DNA of 64,000 bases from Ganoderma boninense (taxonomy: Eukaryota; Basidiomycota; Agaricomycetes; Polyporales; Polyporaceae): NCBI GenBank assembly GCA_002900995.3, contig CM035309.1:620001-684000 (forward strand), read 5' to 3'. Shown piece by piece: positions 24,401-35,163 of this stretch. The notes beneath the pieces are model-generated. The model made no database searches. It worked only from the letters and a program-made list of their open reading frames with translations, and was not told where the DNA came from. The first letter of the stretch is position 1; every line of letters starts with the position of its first letter. A program made the position numbers and the translations under genes.

Positions 24401-27400
24401 GCGTTCGTCGCGTTACTCCGCATCATGACCTCGATAAGCTCGCTGAGATCTGAGAAGTCCGGAGGCCGTTCCGCCGTGATAGGAATCCGCGCATAACTGA
24501 GCTCCAGATGCTCGGCCATGTGCTTGCGTTCCGCCATGACGTCCTTGAGGACCAGCACGTCGTCGCTGTTGACCTCCTCCCAAACTGGGATAACCGACCC
24601 ATCAGGCGTTTCAGTATGCAGGAGCAGCCTAGCAAAATTGCGCTTCAGAGAGACGGTGTTGTCACGATCCAACGAAAGGGCACAAACCTCCCGCCAAAAG
24701 CGTGCACTTCGTTCACGACGTCATCGCGAAGGCGCTCTTCAAGGACTTCCAGCCGAGAAGAAGAGATACCTCCGTAATCTTCCCCGAGACTTTAGTACGC
24801 ACGGATATCACGTAATCCAAATGTGCCAATACTGACCTTTCATGTTGCGCAAGGAGAATCGTTCTCGCCTCAAGCAGTACGGTGCGCCATTGACATATAC
24901 AAGGGGTTCCTCGCGCAGCGTGACCCAGACAATGCGAGTAGCCTCCGGATGGGCATCGTGTATCCGGCTTACGACCTCGTCAATAGCCTCCAACGTCGGC
25001 TGCCCGAGCGCATAGATGTTCGTGCCGGGGATGTTGCGGAAGTTGATGGCACCTCGTACTCCATGCGAAACGACTGACGAGCGGCTGAGCCATTGATCTG
25101 ACTTGAGAAGCGTCCTGCCCAGAAGGATCGCAGTGAGAAGGAAATAGGCCCACAAAGACTAGATGGACGCACCCTTCGCGAAGGATGATCCCGCTGCGGG
25201 TCTTGACGACATGGTCAGAATACTCATCCCCAAGGATCTGACCACCTGCGATCGCAACGTCGTTCTGCTGTCCGGGGAGAAGGAGGCGGCGGTCCACGCC
25301 AGACTTGGAAAGCGTAGAAAGATCGTTGATCGGTGCGAAGACGTTGAGTCTCGAACCGTGAACCTTTCGCAAAAACGTAATCTGACTGTCGTAACCTTTT
25401 CAGCGGTACTGTGCGGTCTTACTATTACACGAACTTACTTCCAGATCTCCGTTCTGGCCTACGCAGGGGGAGAAGTATCAAAGCACATTGTCCGGGAGAT
25501 GGCGAGATATCTTACCTGGAGCCAGTCCGCAAAGCTCTGTTTGAACTCGTCCTGCATCTCTACGTAGTTGGCAAAGGCGATCGCAAAGAAGCTGAAGCAT
25601 ATCAAAAGCAGGGTCAACAAAACTGGTGGGGAAGCCGACCTATGCAGATGCAGCGACTCACTATTTCTCAAGCGCCTTGGCTGCCCTACTCAAGAAATCG
25701 TCACGCTCCTTGTCGTCGACAGCTGTGGTAAGCGAGTAGCGTACGCGATTCAAGAAGATCTCTTCTCTCAGGTTAACGACGTGGTCGCCTGTCGCAATTT
25801 GGATAAATAAGAACTTATGCATATTCGAATAGCGGCACGCACAGACATCGATGACCTTGTCGACGAGTTTCTTCGACTTGATGCCGTGCTCTAGACAACC
25901 TAGGAGACTCAGGACAATGCCGTAGTTGCCCATATGTGCCTTCCGAAGGGCTTCCAGAAGCGAGGGATGTGAGAGTAATAGCTCAATGGCGGACTGTGTG
26001 TTCTTCGTGTCAAGTTCTGCAAAATACAATAAGTAGAGGGCCAACGACATAAGGCACTATGGCTCACGTTGCTGAAGCATGTACGTGATGCGAAGTAATG
26101 ACCGATTCAAGTCTTGCTGGGCACTGGCCTGCTCGAGAGACTGCAGGATCTTCGCATTGGTGGGCTATTGGAATTTGAGTATGGTACGCTTTCAAGACGA
26201 CTCAACCTACATACCGGGGATATCCCAGAGGGCTGTCAAGCAAATCTCGTCAACAGGATCCGTATATTGTCAGACGAAATACTACCAACCGTGCTGATAC
26301 CAGATTTCGACCCAACAGACCTTGCGGAATACGGATCATCCAAGCCACGGTCAATGAGCTGTCTCCTTCGAACGATACATGCTGCTACCATAGCAAATGT
26401 TGTGCGTACGGCACCCATACCGCAATTGAACACAAGCGCTGTGGAAAGAGCGTCGGTCTCCTTGATGACCCGAAGGTACGCATCGAGGTAGTTGTCCTGA
26501 AGAGAATCGTTCAACGACAATATTGGGCTGTTCCCCCTCTAGACGCACCTCAATAGGCCGCTCCGGAGAGATAGGTATGCTGTGGAATAGTTAGCATTCT
26601 GGGTATCGTGCTGCTTTTAAACCGTACCGATGATACTAGGACCGAAGTAATCAGCCATTGGATACGCAACAAGTGCCGTAACAAAACCTCACCTCGACGT
26701 TCCAGCCGTCCTTGCGCATATTCTCCATCAACTCGCGCTGAGTCCTCACATTGTTTGTATCGACGGCAGTCCATGTGGGGAGAACCGCTCCTTCTCCAGA
26801 GTCAGAAGCTACACCACAAGGCTGTGAGATTTGCAAGAAGCGGCATAAAGGTGCAGTGGTCTTACCAACTTCGTTGTGGGTAAGAACCAAGCCTCCGAAC
26901 CTGGCATTTACCGTTACCTCCGAGGTCAAAACGCCTTCTCACAACACTTACTTGGCCGCTTCTGAGAGGATATCATTCTTCAGACGAAGCTCGATAGCTT
27001 CCAAGTTCTCCGCGCGATCAGAGAGCTTCAACGTTCTTCTCGGTTCCGACGCGTCCCTCAAAACGAAAGGACGGCCTGATATGTACACTTGAAAGACGAA
27101 GTATATCAATATCCGGCATTGGACCACCGCCCTTCCACCCGTGCATATATCCACCGCTCCGATCCTCCTTCCACGTCGAACTGTGGACACACGTACCTAA
27201 AGGCTCCTCACGAGTGCAGAACCACACGACATGGGTTGGGTTCGTGATGTTGGGGCGACATCGCAGAAGCGATAGGATTGCCCGAAGGCCTTGCGTGCGA
27301 GGTTGCGCGACGCCGTACACGTTCAAGTTCCCTTGCCGAGGAGCTCGGAAGTTAGGCGCGCCATGCACGTTGATGTCGAGGTCGAGGGCGCGGCCTTGCG

Positions 27401-27736
27401 TGCGACACTCCGTGAGCCGAGGATCGCCCGCAGTCGAATACAGATAGGCGCACCAGATGGATAGTGATCTGTCTTCAATATGAAGCCGCGCGAGAGGACG
27501 CTGCCCGAGCGCGTCTTCACGATGGATGGCCCGGAGCGCTGCAGCTGGGGCATGAGGTCCAGCGGGGGTGGTTCAGGGAGGTCGACGGTGCCATCGAGGA
27601 GCGAGCTGCTAAGTAGTCGGCGCCGCAGATCGTCCTCTGGCGGCCTTCTCGTCGCTATAGCCTCGGAGGTACTCTGTGGGGGAGCAGACAGCGGGCGCAT
27701 GACCGCGCCGTCGGGTGGACGGAAGCTCGTTGCCAT
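21478..27736 (-). CDS. Paladin-like protein with three PTP-like phytase domains (1,423 aa, 30 exons)
   Basis: Thirty exons splice in phase from ATG 27736 to TAA 21478; exon ends include 27736-27454, 27394-27197, 27087-26952, 26900-26866 and 26808-26693 at the start. The protein has three repeats. Each starts with a (W/Y)xTLREEP-type segment (VVWFCTREEPLVYISG, WVTLREEPLVYVNG, YWTSLREEPVIYVAG) and carries a CX5R loop: CGMGAVR at C294, CQLGRGR at C785, CQMGRGR at C1250. This is the arrangement of PALD1/paladin and fungal inositol-hexakisphosphate-domain proteins (PTP-like phytase fold). Animal paladin has been linked to phosphoinositide dephosphorylation; activity here is unproven. At least five exons are microexons: 26628-26635 (8 nt), 26215-26232 (18), 25439-25458 (20), 23247-23267 (21), 22613-22636 (24). 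The first loop differs from the other two. Confidence 0.9.
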
Positions 27737-28200
27737 TCTAATCGACTTGTTTTCGCGCGACAGAATGTAGGGGTGGCGTTGATGATGACAGAGGACCGAG
27801 CAGAGATACGCTGGAGCAGTGGATGGGGGAAAGAGGGAAGGAGGGCGTCGAGGAATGCACTGAATCATGCAGGACAAGTGCCCGTTCTGCGGGCGCGCGC
27901 TGGGGATGCGCGACGCGTGTATCACGCGTGTCTCACGCGCGCTTCGTGCGCTCAGCTGCTCTGCGGTGAGGTCATCCGGCCACTCAGTGTAACTCGCGAG
28001 CTTCTGTGCTTGCTCTTGCGGCCGGAACCAAACGTGCGCGATGACCAGTGACGAACGATGCGATTGTAGAAGTACAGCTTGCTGAACTATCCGACTGCGT
28101 CTGCCTTCAACCCTGTACATACAGTAATGCCGCGCAACACAACACAAGTGAATGGATACACACAGAGTGTGTGCGTGGTCAAATTGTCCCGCCATGGGAC
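27737..28200. other. Intergenic region between eIF6 stop and paladin-like start
   Basis: 464 bases with the promoter of the minus-strand paladin-like gene. The minus-strand frame continues upstream of its ATG but with low-complexity sequence, so it is treated as untranslated. No other gene seen. Confidence 0.5.
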
Positions 28201-29185
28201 TCATGCCCAGCTGTCGATGAGAGAGTCGCGCATCTCTCCGATCACGGCAGTGGAGCTCTGTCCTTGCAGCTCTACAGTCGCAAGACTGTCAAGATCCGCG
28301 CGAAGTGAGCAAGGGGAACGTAAAAAAATACGCACTGAATGCCGCCTCAATGACGCTAATTTCTGTTGCCGTTGTGTCGAGTCCAGTGAAAGCGCACCAG
28401 TCGTTTACCACGAGGCCTGCACCCAAGACGTCGGATCCGCGGTTTACGGTGCCAGCCTTTGCACGCACATGTCAGATCGCCCGTCCCACATAAAAATAAA
28501 CTTAGAGACGAGGCACATACCACAAGCGGGACCTGGAGCAAGCTACTCAGCTCGTCCTGATCCTGTATGCTCGTCTTCGGGTGCACGATCCCGCCCTGAT
28601 TCGAGATAACGGCATAGCTACCGACAAGCACGTTGTCTGCGATCGTCTGCCGGAAGACCTCGACCTTGAGCACGTCCGCGATGATCTCTTCCGTCTCGCG
28701 GTCGATATCAGGGTGCACTAGCGCAACGTAATCGTTGCAGGCAATCACGTTCCCTAGCGCGGATAGTCGCTCCTCTACGCGCTGGATCGCGACGGCGTCG
28801 GGGAGGGAGTTTCGGAGGTGCTGTAGCTCCTGATCTGTTGTCGTGGAGGGAACCAACAAGCCATGTCGGTTGCCTGAGTGGTGCGGCGCATAGATTAGAT
28901 CCTGGGGTACGAGGAAAGGAGGCGACCTGGGGGAGCGTACCTGCAGTTAGCCGTCCGATAATCCGGGTGCCACCAATGCTCGTGTGCACGATCGGAACGA
29001 CATCTCCAAGTTCGCTCTCGAACGCGGAGTAGAAGTTTGTGCTGCCTTGGATGGCACACAAGCAGTAGCTGTTCGTCAGCTTTGAGAAAACACCGATGTC
29101 GCTGCTGTTTTCGAATTGGATGCCTGCAAGCGAAGTTTTAACCAAGCCTGCAGCGCGCCGCCCGATCAAACGTACGGGTAGCCAT
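28201..29185 (-). CDS. TIF6: Eukaryotic translation initiation factor 6 (60S anti-association factor)
   Basis: Binds the 60S ribosomal subunit, is needed for its biogenesis in the nucleolus, and blocks premature joining with 40S until released in the cytoplasm. Five exons: 29185-29176, 29123-28941, 28873-28521, 28456-28336, 28271-28201, giving 245 aa, the normal family length. Exon 1 codes only MAT and one base. The body starts [18 protein letters not shown] and contains [63 protein letters not shown] and [14 protein letters not shown]. It ends [20 protein letters not shown]. All five pseudo-repeats of the pentein fold appear present. It is divergent from the NDUFAF7-like gene. Confidence 0.97.
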
Positions 29186-29564
29186 TGTGGGAGGGGGGCT
29201 TTGGCGACTGGGTATAAAGCTTTTCGGTGTGTTTGAGGGAGGAAAAGAAAGTTGACCCGGAGGTGGTTGGAGGGTAGTAGGTGCGCAGTGGGTGTGGAAG
29301 AGAGGGCGCGATGAGGAGAGGATATATGCGCCGGGCCGTGGATGAGCAAGGCTGAATCACTCCGGCTCCGAGCGCGTACGCGCTCTGCCACTGCAACGAT
29401 TCGCGTCGCGTGTTGCGTCTCGCCGTCACTCCGTCCTTCTATCTCTTCCTAACGCTCAACGTCTCTGACTCGTTTCTGTGGTCTCCCACAGCCTCGGCCG
29501 GCTAGGCGTGAATACAAGGGCCGGAGTCCACTCCCCACCGGAGCGCGGAAGGCTGCGAAGACCC
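29186..29564. promoter_or_regulatory. Shared upstream region of TIF6 and NDUFAF7-like gene
   Basis: 379 bases separate the two divergent start codons, so both promoters must lie here. TATAAA-like sequence occurs near 29211 on the plus strand and GGATATAT near 29318. Bidirectional use is inferred from geometry. Confidence 0.4.
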
Positions 29565-31728
29565 ATGATGACTTGCTCCCGGTACCGAGCCTTGCTTGCT
29601 GCCTTGGAACTCAATGGTGTTCCGAAAACACGCCATTTTCTTCGGCCATGCGGTGTCAGTGCAGCTACCTTGCCTCAGCCAAGTCTCAAGAGGTATCATG
29701 CGAGCGGGGCCGGGTCCCCGGTGACGGAGGTGGAGAAGTTACTTCAAGACACTATTAAGGTATGCACGTCATCTTTTTGATGGTGCTGTGTGTGGACATT
29801 GCGCGCAAGGGGGATGAAAATCGTGCATAGAGCAAGGAGTAGTGAAGCCTGTTCGCGAGACAATGGTCTACATGGACTTCTCCTTTGATTCATGAATGCT
29901 TTCGATGTTTGGCCCGTGCATGCAAGGGTAGCGCTATATCGGTCTCTGCCAATGCATGTTCATCTCGGAACCTTTCATGTATTTTACCTCCAAAAATACA
30001 CATTTCCACTTTCCTTGCATCCTCCTGTGCCGACATCGATACTGAGAACCACGTTAGACTACAGGCCCCATACCTTATGCGTCATATATGCAGATGTGTT
30101 TATCGCATCCCACTGCAGGATATTACATGGACTCAAAAAATCCAGTGCTTGGGTCACAGGGAGACTTTATCACTAGTCCCGAGATTAGCCAAGTCTTCGG
30201 CGAGGTTAGTCTTTTTTTCCTCTTGGCGGAACATTCATGATAATGAACTTCTAGTTCTGAGGATAGCTTCTTGGAGTGTGGTTACTTTCTCAATGGATGC
30301 ATGCGGGCGCGTCAAGACCAGTTCGGTTTGTTGAACTTGGCCCTGGGCGAGGGACCCTCATGCATGATGTACTACGAGTATGCGTCCTAATATTCGCTAT
30401 AAACATTCTGTCAGCTGACTCTGGGCATGACAGGTGTTCTCTCAATTTCCGGCTGCTCGATCGGCAGTCAAGGAGGTCCATCTGGTGGAAACTAGCCAAC
30501 CGATGCGTGCTGCTCAGAAGTTGAAGCTTGGCCCAGTCGCCCAGCGCAATGGGTGGAGGCTGAGTTGGCATGACTCTATAGACGGCCTCCGTCCTGATCC
30601 CGACAAGTTCACTCTCCTCTTGGCTCACGAATTCTTCGACGCCTTGCCCTTCCATCTCCTGCAGGTGCGCATAACCTTGACCGACGCTGTCCCTATCCCC
30701 GCCGCTATCGCCGCTCATGCGCTGTCGTATGTAGAGAACGGACCAAGGATGGCAAGAAGTACTCATCGCGTCTGGGTCTGATCCCGCGAGACGCACGACC
30801 TTGAAACCCGACGGAAGCCCTTCTCTCGACGTCTCAACTCTACGACCCCTGACGAACACCGCACCACGCTTCCGCCAGGTTCTAACCCCGACACCGACGC
30901 CGACCTCGACCCTGCTTGGCCTTTCGTCCCCCCGATTCTTGAAGCTTCCGGTAGGCTCGCGTATTGAAGTTTCTCCTGCATCATTCAAGATTGCCCGCCA
31001 AGTTGGTGAGCTGCTCCACGACAAGGCCTCGGACGGTTCCCGCTCTGCAGGAAGCGCTCTGATAGTTGACTACGGCGGCGACAAAGTTTACGGGAACTCC
31101 TTCCGTGTACGTCCCCAATCTCTCCTCGTTGTTCTCTCCCTCCCCCTCGGCCACCGTCTGTCCTTCGCGTGCCCTTTGTCCCTGGAGTTCTTATCCGCGC
31201 GCCACCAAAAATACCCCCGATAGCGGCGCTGATGCGTTTCCTCGGGATGTTTCCACAGGCCTTCAAGAACCACCAGATCGTGGACGTCTTTCACCGGCCT
31301 GGCGAGTGCGACCTCACGGCCAACGTCGACTTCAGCTATCTCGCCGAAGCCGCAGCAGATTTGGGTGCGTCTTTCTCTCGCGCGTGTCATGGGTGGCGAC
31401 CCGCTCGCGTCATCTGACGACTGCCCTTTTTCCGCCGGTCCCCGTCGCGCGCGCAATGCCTGTGCTCACCCAAACCTTCCGCTCTGCAGCGACGTCCCAT
31501 GGACCGATCCCGCAAGCGGACTTCCTCCAGCGGATGGGCCTGAAGGCACGCGTCAACGCCCTCAAAGCTTCTGCGAAGGACGGCGGGCGGAAGAAGCAGA
31601 TCGAGGACGCCGCAAACAGGCTCGTCGACCGCACGGGCATGGGTGCGCAGTACCAGATCATGGCACTCACGGGCAAAAGGGCGGCCGAGCCGGCAGACGA
31701 GGAGAAGTGGCCGTTTGTCGCCGCGTAG
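29565..31728 (+). CDS. NDUFAF7/MidA-type protein arginine methyltransferase, mitochondrial
   Basis: Seven exons: 29565-29759, 30058-30204, 30267-30377, 30434-30664, 30735-31106, 31259-31364, 31490-31728, giving 466 aa. Family members use SAM to dimethylate an arginine of the complex I subunit NDUFS2 during assembly in the mitochondrial matrix. The N-terminus is basic and looks like a presequence (MMTCSRYRALLAAL...KRYHAS). Then come TTGPIPYASYMQMCLSHP, GYYMDSKNPVLGSQGDF, ITSPEISQVFGELLG and the SAM-binding loop VELGPGRGT at about residues 136-144. Further on are LLLAHEFFDALPFHLLQ, LIVDYGGD, and FKNHQIVDVFHRPGECDLTANVDF near the end. The start is the first Met after the leader; an upstream in-frame Met at 29478 is possible. 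This implies the fungus has complex I. Confidence 0.93.
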
Positions 31729-32397
31729 ATACGGCTGTTCGTGCCCCTCAGCGTGCTCGGCATGTTGACCGAATGGATGGAGTATGAGACCGGCGCCGCG
31801 CGACACGCCTACAGGGGCCGCGACACGAGGCACGCTCGTTTCTCACTGGGTTGCCGGTGTTCATCCTTCCGCGTGCGGAAGCCACCTCTGAAGTTTATTC
31901 TGCATTTGAACCGGTCATACGGGCAATCAGCACCCAGGGCACGATCAGTGTGAGATTGGGAGATGGGCCTATATTGCCTCTTTCATTCCGGCGACTCAAA
32001 TCCGGCGCCGATGGGCCACAGTTGCGGAGTTGTGTTGGGAGGCCGGCGCAAAGTAGCCGGGCTTGATTGGTTGGCAACAAGGGCGATGGCACGGTGTATA
32101 TTTGTCGCTTTGCCCGTGAGGGACACCATGACCACGGTCTCTTTACGCGCCGCAAGGTTTGAACCGGTAAATTTCTTAGAGGATCCCTCAAGCGGACAGA
32201 AACCGCTGCACGCGTCGCGGGAACATGACAGGCACTCCTGACGTCGTTCCCCGTCTCGATATGTTACCAAGAACTCAAAAGGCTGTACACGGGCAATGAA
32301 TGGGCTGATATATAAAAAGGCGGGCGGACGCCCCGAGGTTTGCACAGAATTCAGCCCTCCCGAACCATCCTCTCGCCCCCCGACTTCTTCTCTTCCG
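31729..32397. other. Intergenic region upstream of the NmrA-like gene
   Basis: 669 bases without a recognisable gene; it holds the 3' end of the NDUFAF7-like gene and the NmrA-like promoter. Confidence 0.5.
32309..32318 (+). promoter_or_regulatory. TATA box of the NmrA-like gene
   Basis: TATATAAAAA lies 80 bases upstream of the ATG at 32398, a good distance for a core promoter TATA element in a basidiomycete gene with a short leader. Confidence 0.6.
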
Positions 32398-33716
32398 ATG
32401 CATCCGTCCGAGAAACGGCACACAACCAAGAAGCTCATCCTTGTCATCGGTGCGACCGGCGCGCAAGGCCTGGCGGTTATCGACAAGCTCCTCGCACCCT
32501 GCACCGACGGGACGCCTTCCCCGTACGCCGTCCGTGCCCTGACCCGGGACCCGAGCAGTCGGCGGGCGCGGCTGCTCGCCGACAAGGGTATTGAGTGCGT
32601 AAAAGGTAAACACTACGGTTGCTGCACCGCGGCAGGGCTTCCGTTGAACCTTGGCTGGCACCCGGCCGTTGGCAGGCGCATTCGACGACCTCCCCTCCGT
32701 CGCACGCGCGCTGGCGGGCGTGTACGGGGCGTGGGTCAACACGGACGGGTTCACCGTCGGCGAGGCGAAGGAGGTCTGGGCCGGGATCAGAATATTTGAG
32801 CTCGCGAAGCAGGACGGGGGCGTCAGACACTACGTCTGGAGCAGCCTCGATTATGCGTCCAAGGTGAGCCCGTGATGGCTGCTATTCTCGTGCGACGGGG
32901 GCATAGCTGACCGCCGCCCACTCGCGCCGTGGAGATTGGCAACTACGACCCGCGGTACCGCTGCGAGCACTACGACGGCAAAGCACGGGTCGCGGACTGG
33001 ATGCGCTCGCAGCCGTCCGACGTCGGCGTCGCAGACGGGGGCACTGGCACTGGCACTGGCACTGGCATGGTGTGGAGTGTCGTCACGTCCGGTCCGTACA
33101 TGGACATGTTATTCAACGTGCGTGTGTTCTCGAAGGACCGGGAGAGGGCGTGCTTCTGATCGACCGGTGCCAGATGATGTTCGGACCGCTAAAACGACGA
33201 GAAGACGGGACAGCCGTGTTCGCGACCCCGGTGGGAAGGGGCCATGTGCCCATGATCGCGCTCGCGGACCTCGGGTTTTTCGCGCGGTACGCGTTCGATC
33301 ACCGCGAAGACACGTCAGGCGTGGAGATGAAGATTGCGAGCGACGTCGTTGGGTGGGACGACCTCGCCCGGACGTTCGAAAAGGTGACGGGCCAGCGGGC
33401 GGAGGTCGTGTACCAAACCATGGACGAGTGGTTTGCGAACTTCGATGGCGTGGACGACCCCGTGGCAAACGAACGAGACAATGACGGCTCGACGACGTGG
33501 CGAGAGAACTTCTCGGGATGGTGGGCGCTGTGGCGGGACGATGTGATCTCGCGGGATCTCGCGTGGGTACGGAGCGTCCACCCCCATTGCCACACGCTGG
33601 AACGCTGGATGCGAGAGAACAACTACAATGGCATTCTGAAGAGACACCAGCTGTTGAAGAACACGGAGGATGGAAAGACGATTCGGCCGAGACGGTCTGT
33701 CATACAGCGCTTGTAA
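32398..33716 (+). CDS. NmrA-like NAD(P)-binding Rossmann protein
   Basis: Four exons: 32398-32605, 32676-32863, 32935-33117, 33174-33716, giving 373 aa. The N-terminal dinucleotide site is VIGATGAQGLAVIDKLL (GxxGxxG), near residues 16-32. Then come VRALTRDPSSRRARLL, GVYGAWVNTDGF, HYVWSSLDYASK, IGNYDPRYRCEHYDGKARVA, and a C-terminal half with GPYMDMLFN and ADLGFFARYAFDH. These are typical of the NmrA/HSCARG family, atypical short-chain dehydrogenases that often act as NAD(P) redox sensors or regulators rather than enzymes. A Gly-Thr run comes from four ACTGGC repeats at 33042-33065. The acceptor before exon 3 (GGAG) is weak but gives the conserved K-IGNYDP join. It is convergent with the next gene, 96 bp apart. 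Confidence 0.88.
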
Positions 33717-33812
33717 TTCAGTAGCTGCACCGGAACAACAGAACAGAATAGAGACAAACCCAAGGAACGGGGTTGAGCAGGTAAGAAGGACACTGTCCAT
33801 GTTTCCCACGTA

Positions 33813-34670
33813 TCATGGACGGCGAGATCGTCCCTCCGTGTGTTCGCGAGGGGAGCGAGAACGCGAAGTGCGTCTCCGTCTCCACCCACCGCCGGCTCTG
33901 TCTTCCTCCGCATTGACTCGCCTCCGCGTGTGCGTTCCACGATCGTCCCCTTCTTCTCCAGGGGATCGAGATCGTCGTCGTCTACGTTGTTCGGGATGCC
34001 CATCGCCATCAGAACCGGCCGCCTCGTGGCTCGCTGCATCCGCTGGGGCCTCGTCCGGTCTGCTCCGCCCCTTCTCCTTGTTGCGCTTCCACATCAGCTT
34101 CTTGCAGCACCTAGAACAAAGAACGACCTTGACGAGCGCGAATTTGCTCTCTCCATGCTCGGAGTACGAAAACGGGAGCTCGAGCGTCGTCAGGGCCGGC
34201 CGGATGTCGTCCTCTCCCCCGGGGAACTCCTTGTGCAGGGGGCATCGCGTGTTTCCGCACGTAGTTTCCCCAGCCCCAGATAAGACTTCCTCTTCTGTGC
34301 GCCACCGCAGAGCAAACTATTTTTCTGCCTTTAGCTTCAACCCAGGAAGTAATACCTAGCGGACTCACATTTCCGGATTTGTAATGCTTCAGGTCACATA
34401 CGGCATACTCTCGATAGAGAGATGAGTAGTACTTCTTTGCGAGTCGATCGTCCCAGGATAATTGATGCTCCGGCACTTCATCATCTTCGCGTAGGAACCT
34501 GTATGCCAAGCGAGGTCAACATCTACGTGGCCTGACAACCTGAAGGTGAGCTTCTTGCAGTGGAAGCATCCTCACTTATGAGAACCCTTCAAGATGTCAA
34601 ATTCAGTAGTTCCAGAGGCGGCAGTAGATGTCCCCGCTCCTCTCGAGGTGTATGGGGTGTACAGTGCCAT
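33813..34670 (-). CDS. FRA10AC1-family nuclear protein (putative splicing-associated)
   Basis: Three exons: 34670-34576, 34498-34369, 34316-33813, giving 242 aa. Conserved features in order: TEFDILKGSHKFLREDDE near residue 23, SWDDRLAKKYYSSLYREYAV, FALRWRTEEEVLSGAGETTC, then CGNTRCPL and VVLCSRCCKKL, which form a putative two-part zinc site. These define the Fra10Ac1 family, found with spliceosomal C complexes in animals. The last ~80 residues are Arg/Ser-rich (RRRRSRSP, SRSRSP), an RS-like tail consistent with a nuclear splicing role. The start ATG is well supported by the family N-terminus. Confidence 0.92.
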
Positions 34671-35163
34671 ATATGCTTTGGAGTCTCGTAGAACGTGTTG
34701 AGCTTAGTGGTCGACGGGAGTTGAGAGAGACGACGCTCAAAGCTGTGCCGAAACAAACCACGTTGTTTGGCGCTTAGGACCCGATCTTAGATCCGCTGTA
34801 GGTCGTCGTCGACCCATCTAGCCGGGACTGCAACCATTGGCGGGAGTCCGTCCATAAATTTGTAGGAACAATACTTATGGGACATCGTAGGAACGACATT
34901 GCTGGCTCAATTAATGATGCACATCCTCTCATGAACGACTCAAATCAACCAATAGTTCCTCTTGGAACAACACTCGCATCCCCACCCAAATTCCCACCCG
35001 GGCCCCATGAGCACTATTCGCACCCGCACTCACACACACCGGTAGCCATGCGACAATTATTATACTAAGATGATGTCTACATGACGTACGATAAGTAAGT
35101 AAGTGCCGCCCGACTCCCACCCCCGCCAGCTCCCTCGCCTATCCCGGGACCCGAAGTGCACGT
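34671..35163. other. Intergenic region between FRA10AC1 start and GTR2 stop
   Basis: 493 bases: FRA10AC1 upstream region and GTR2 3' region, both minus strand. No gene seen. Confidence 0.5.
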
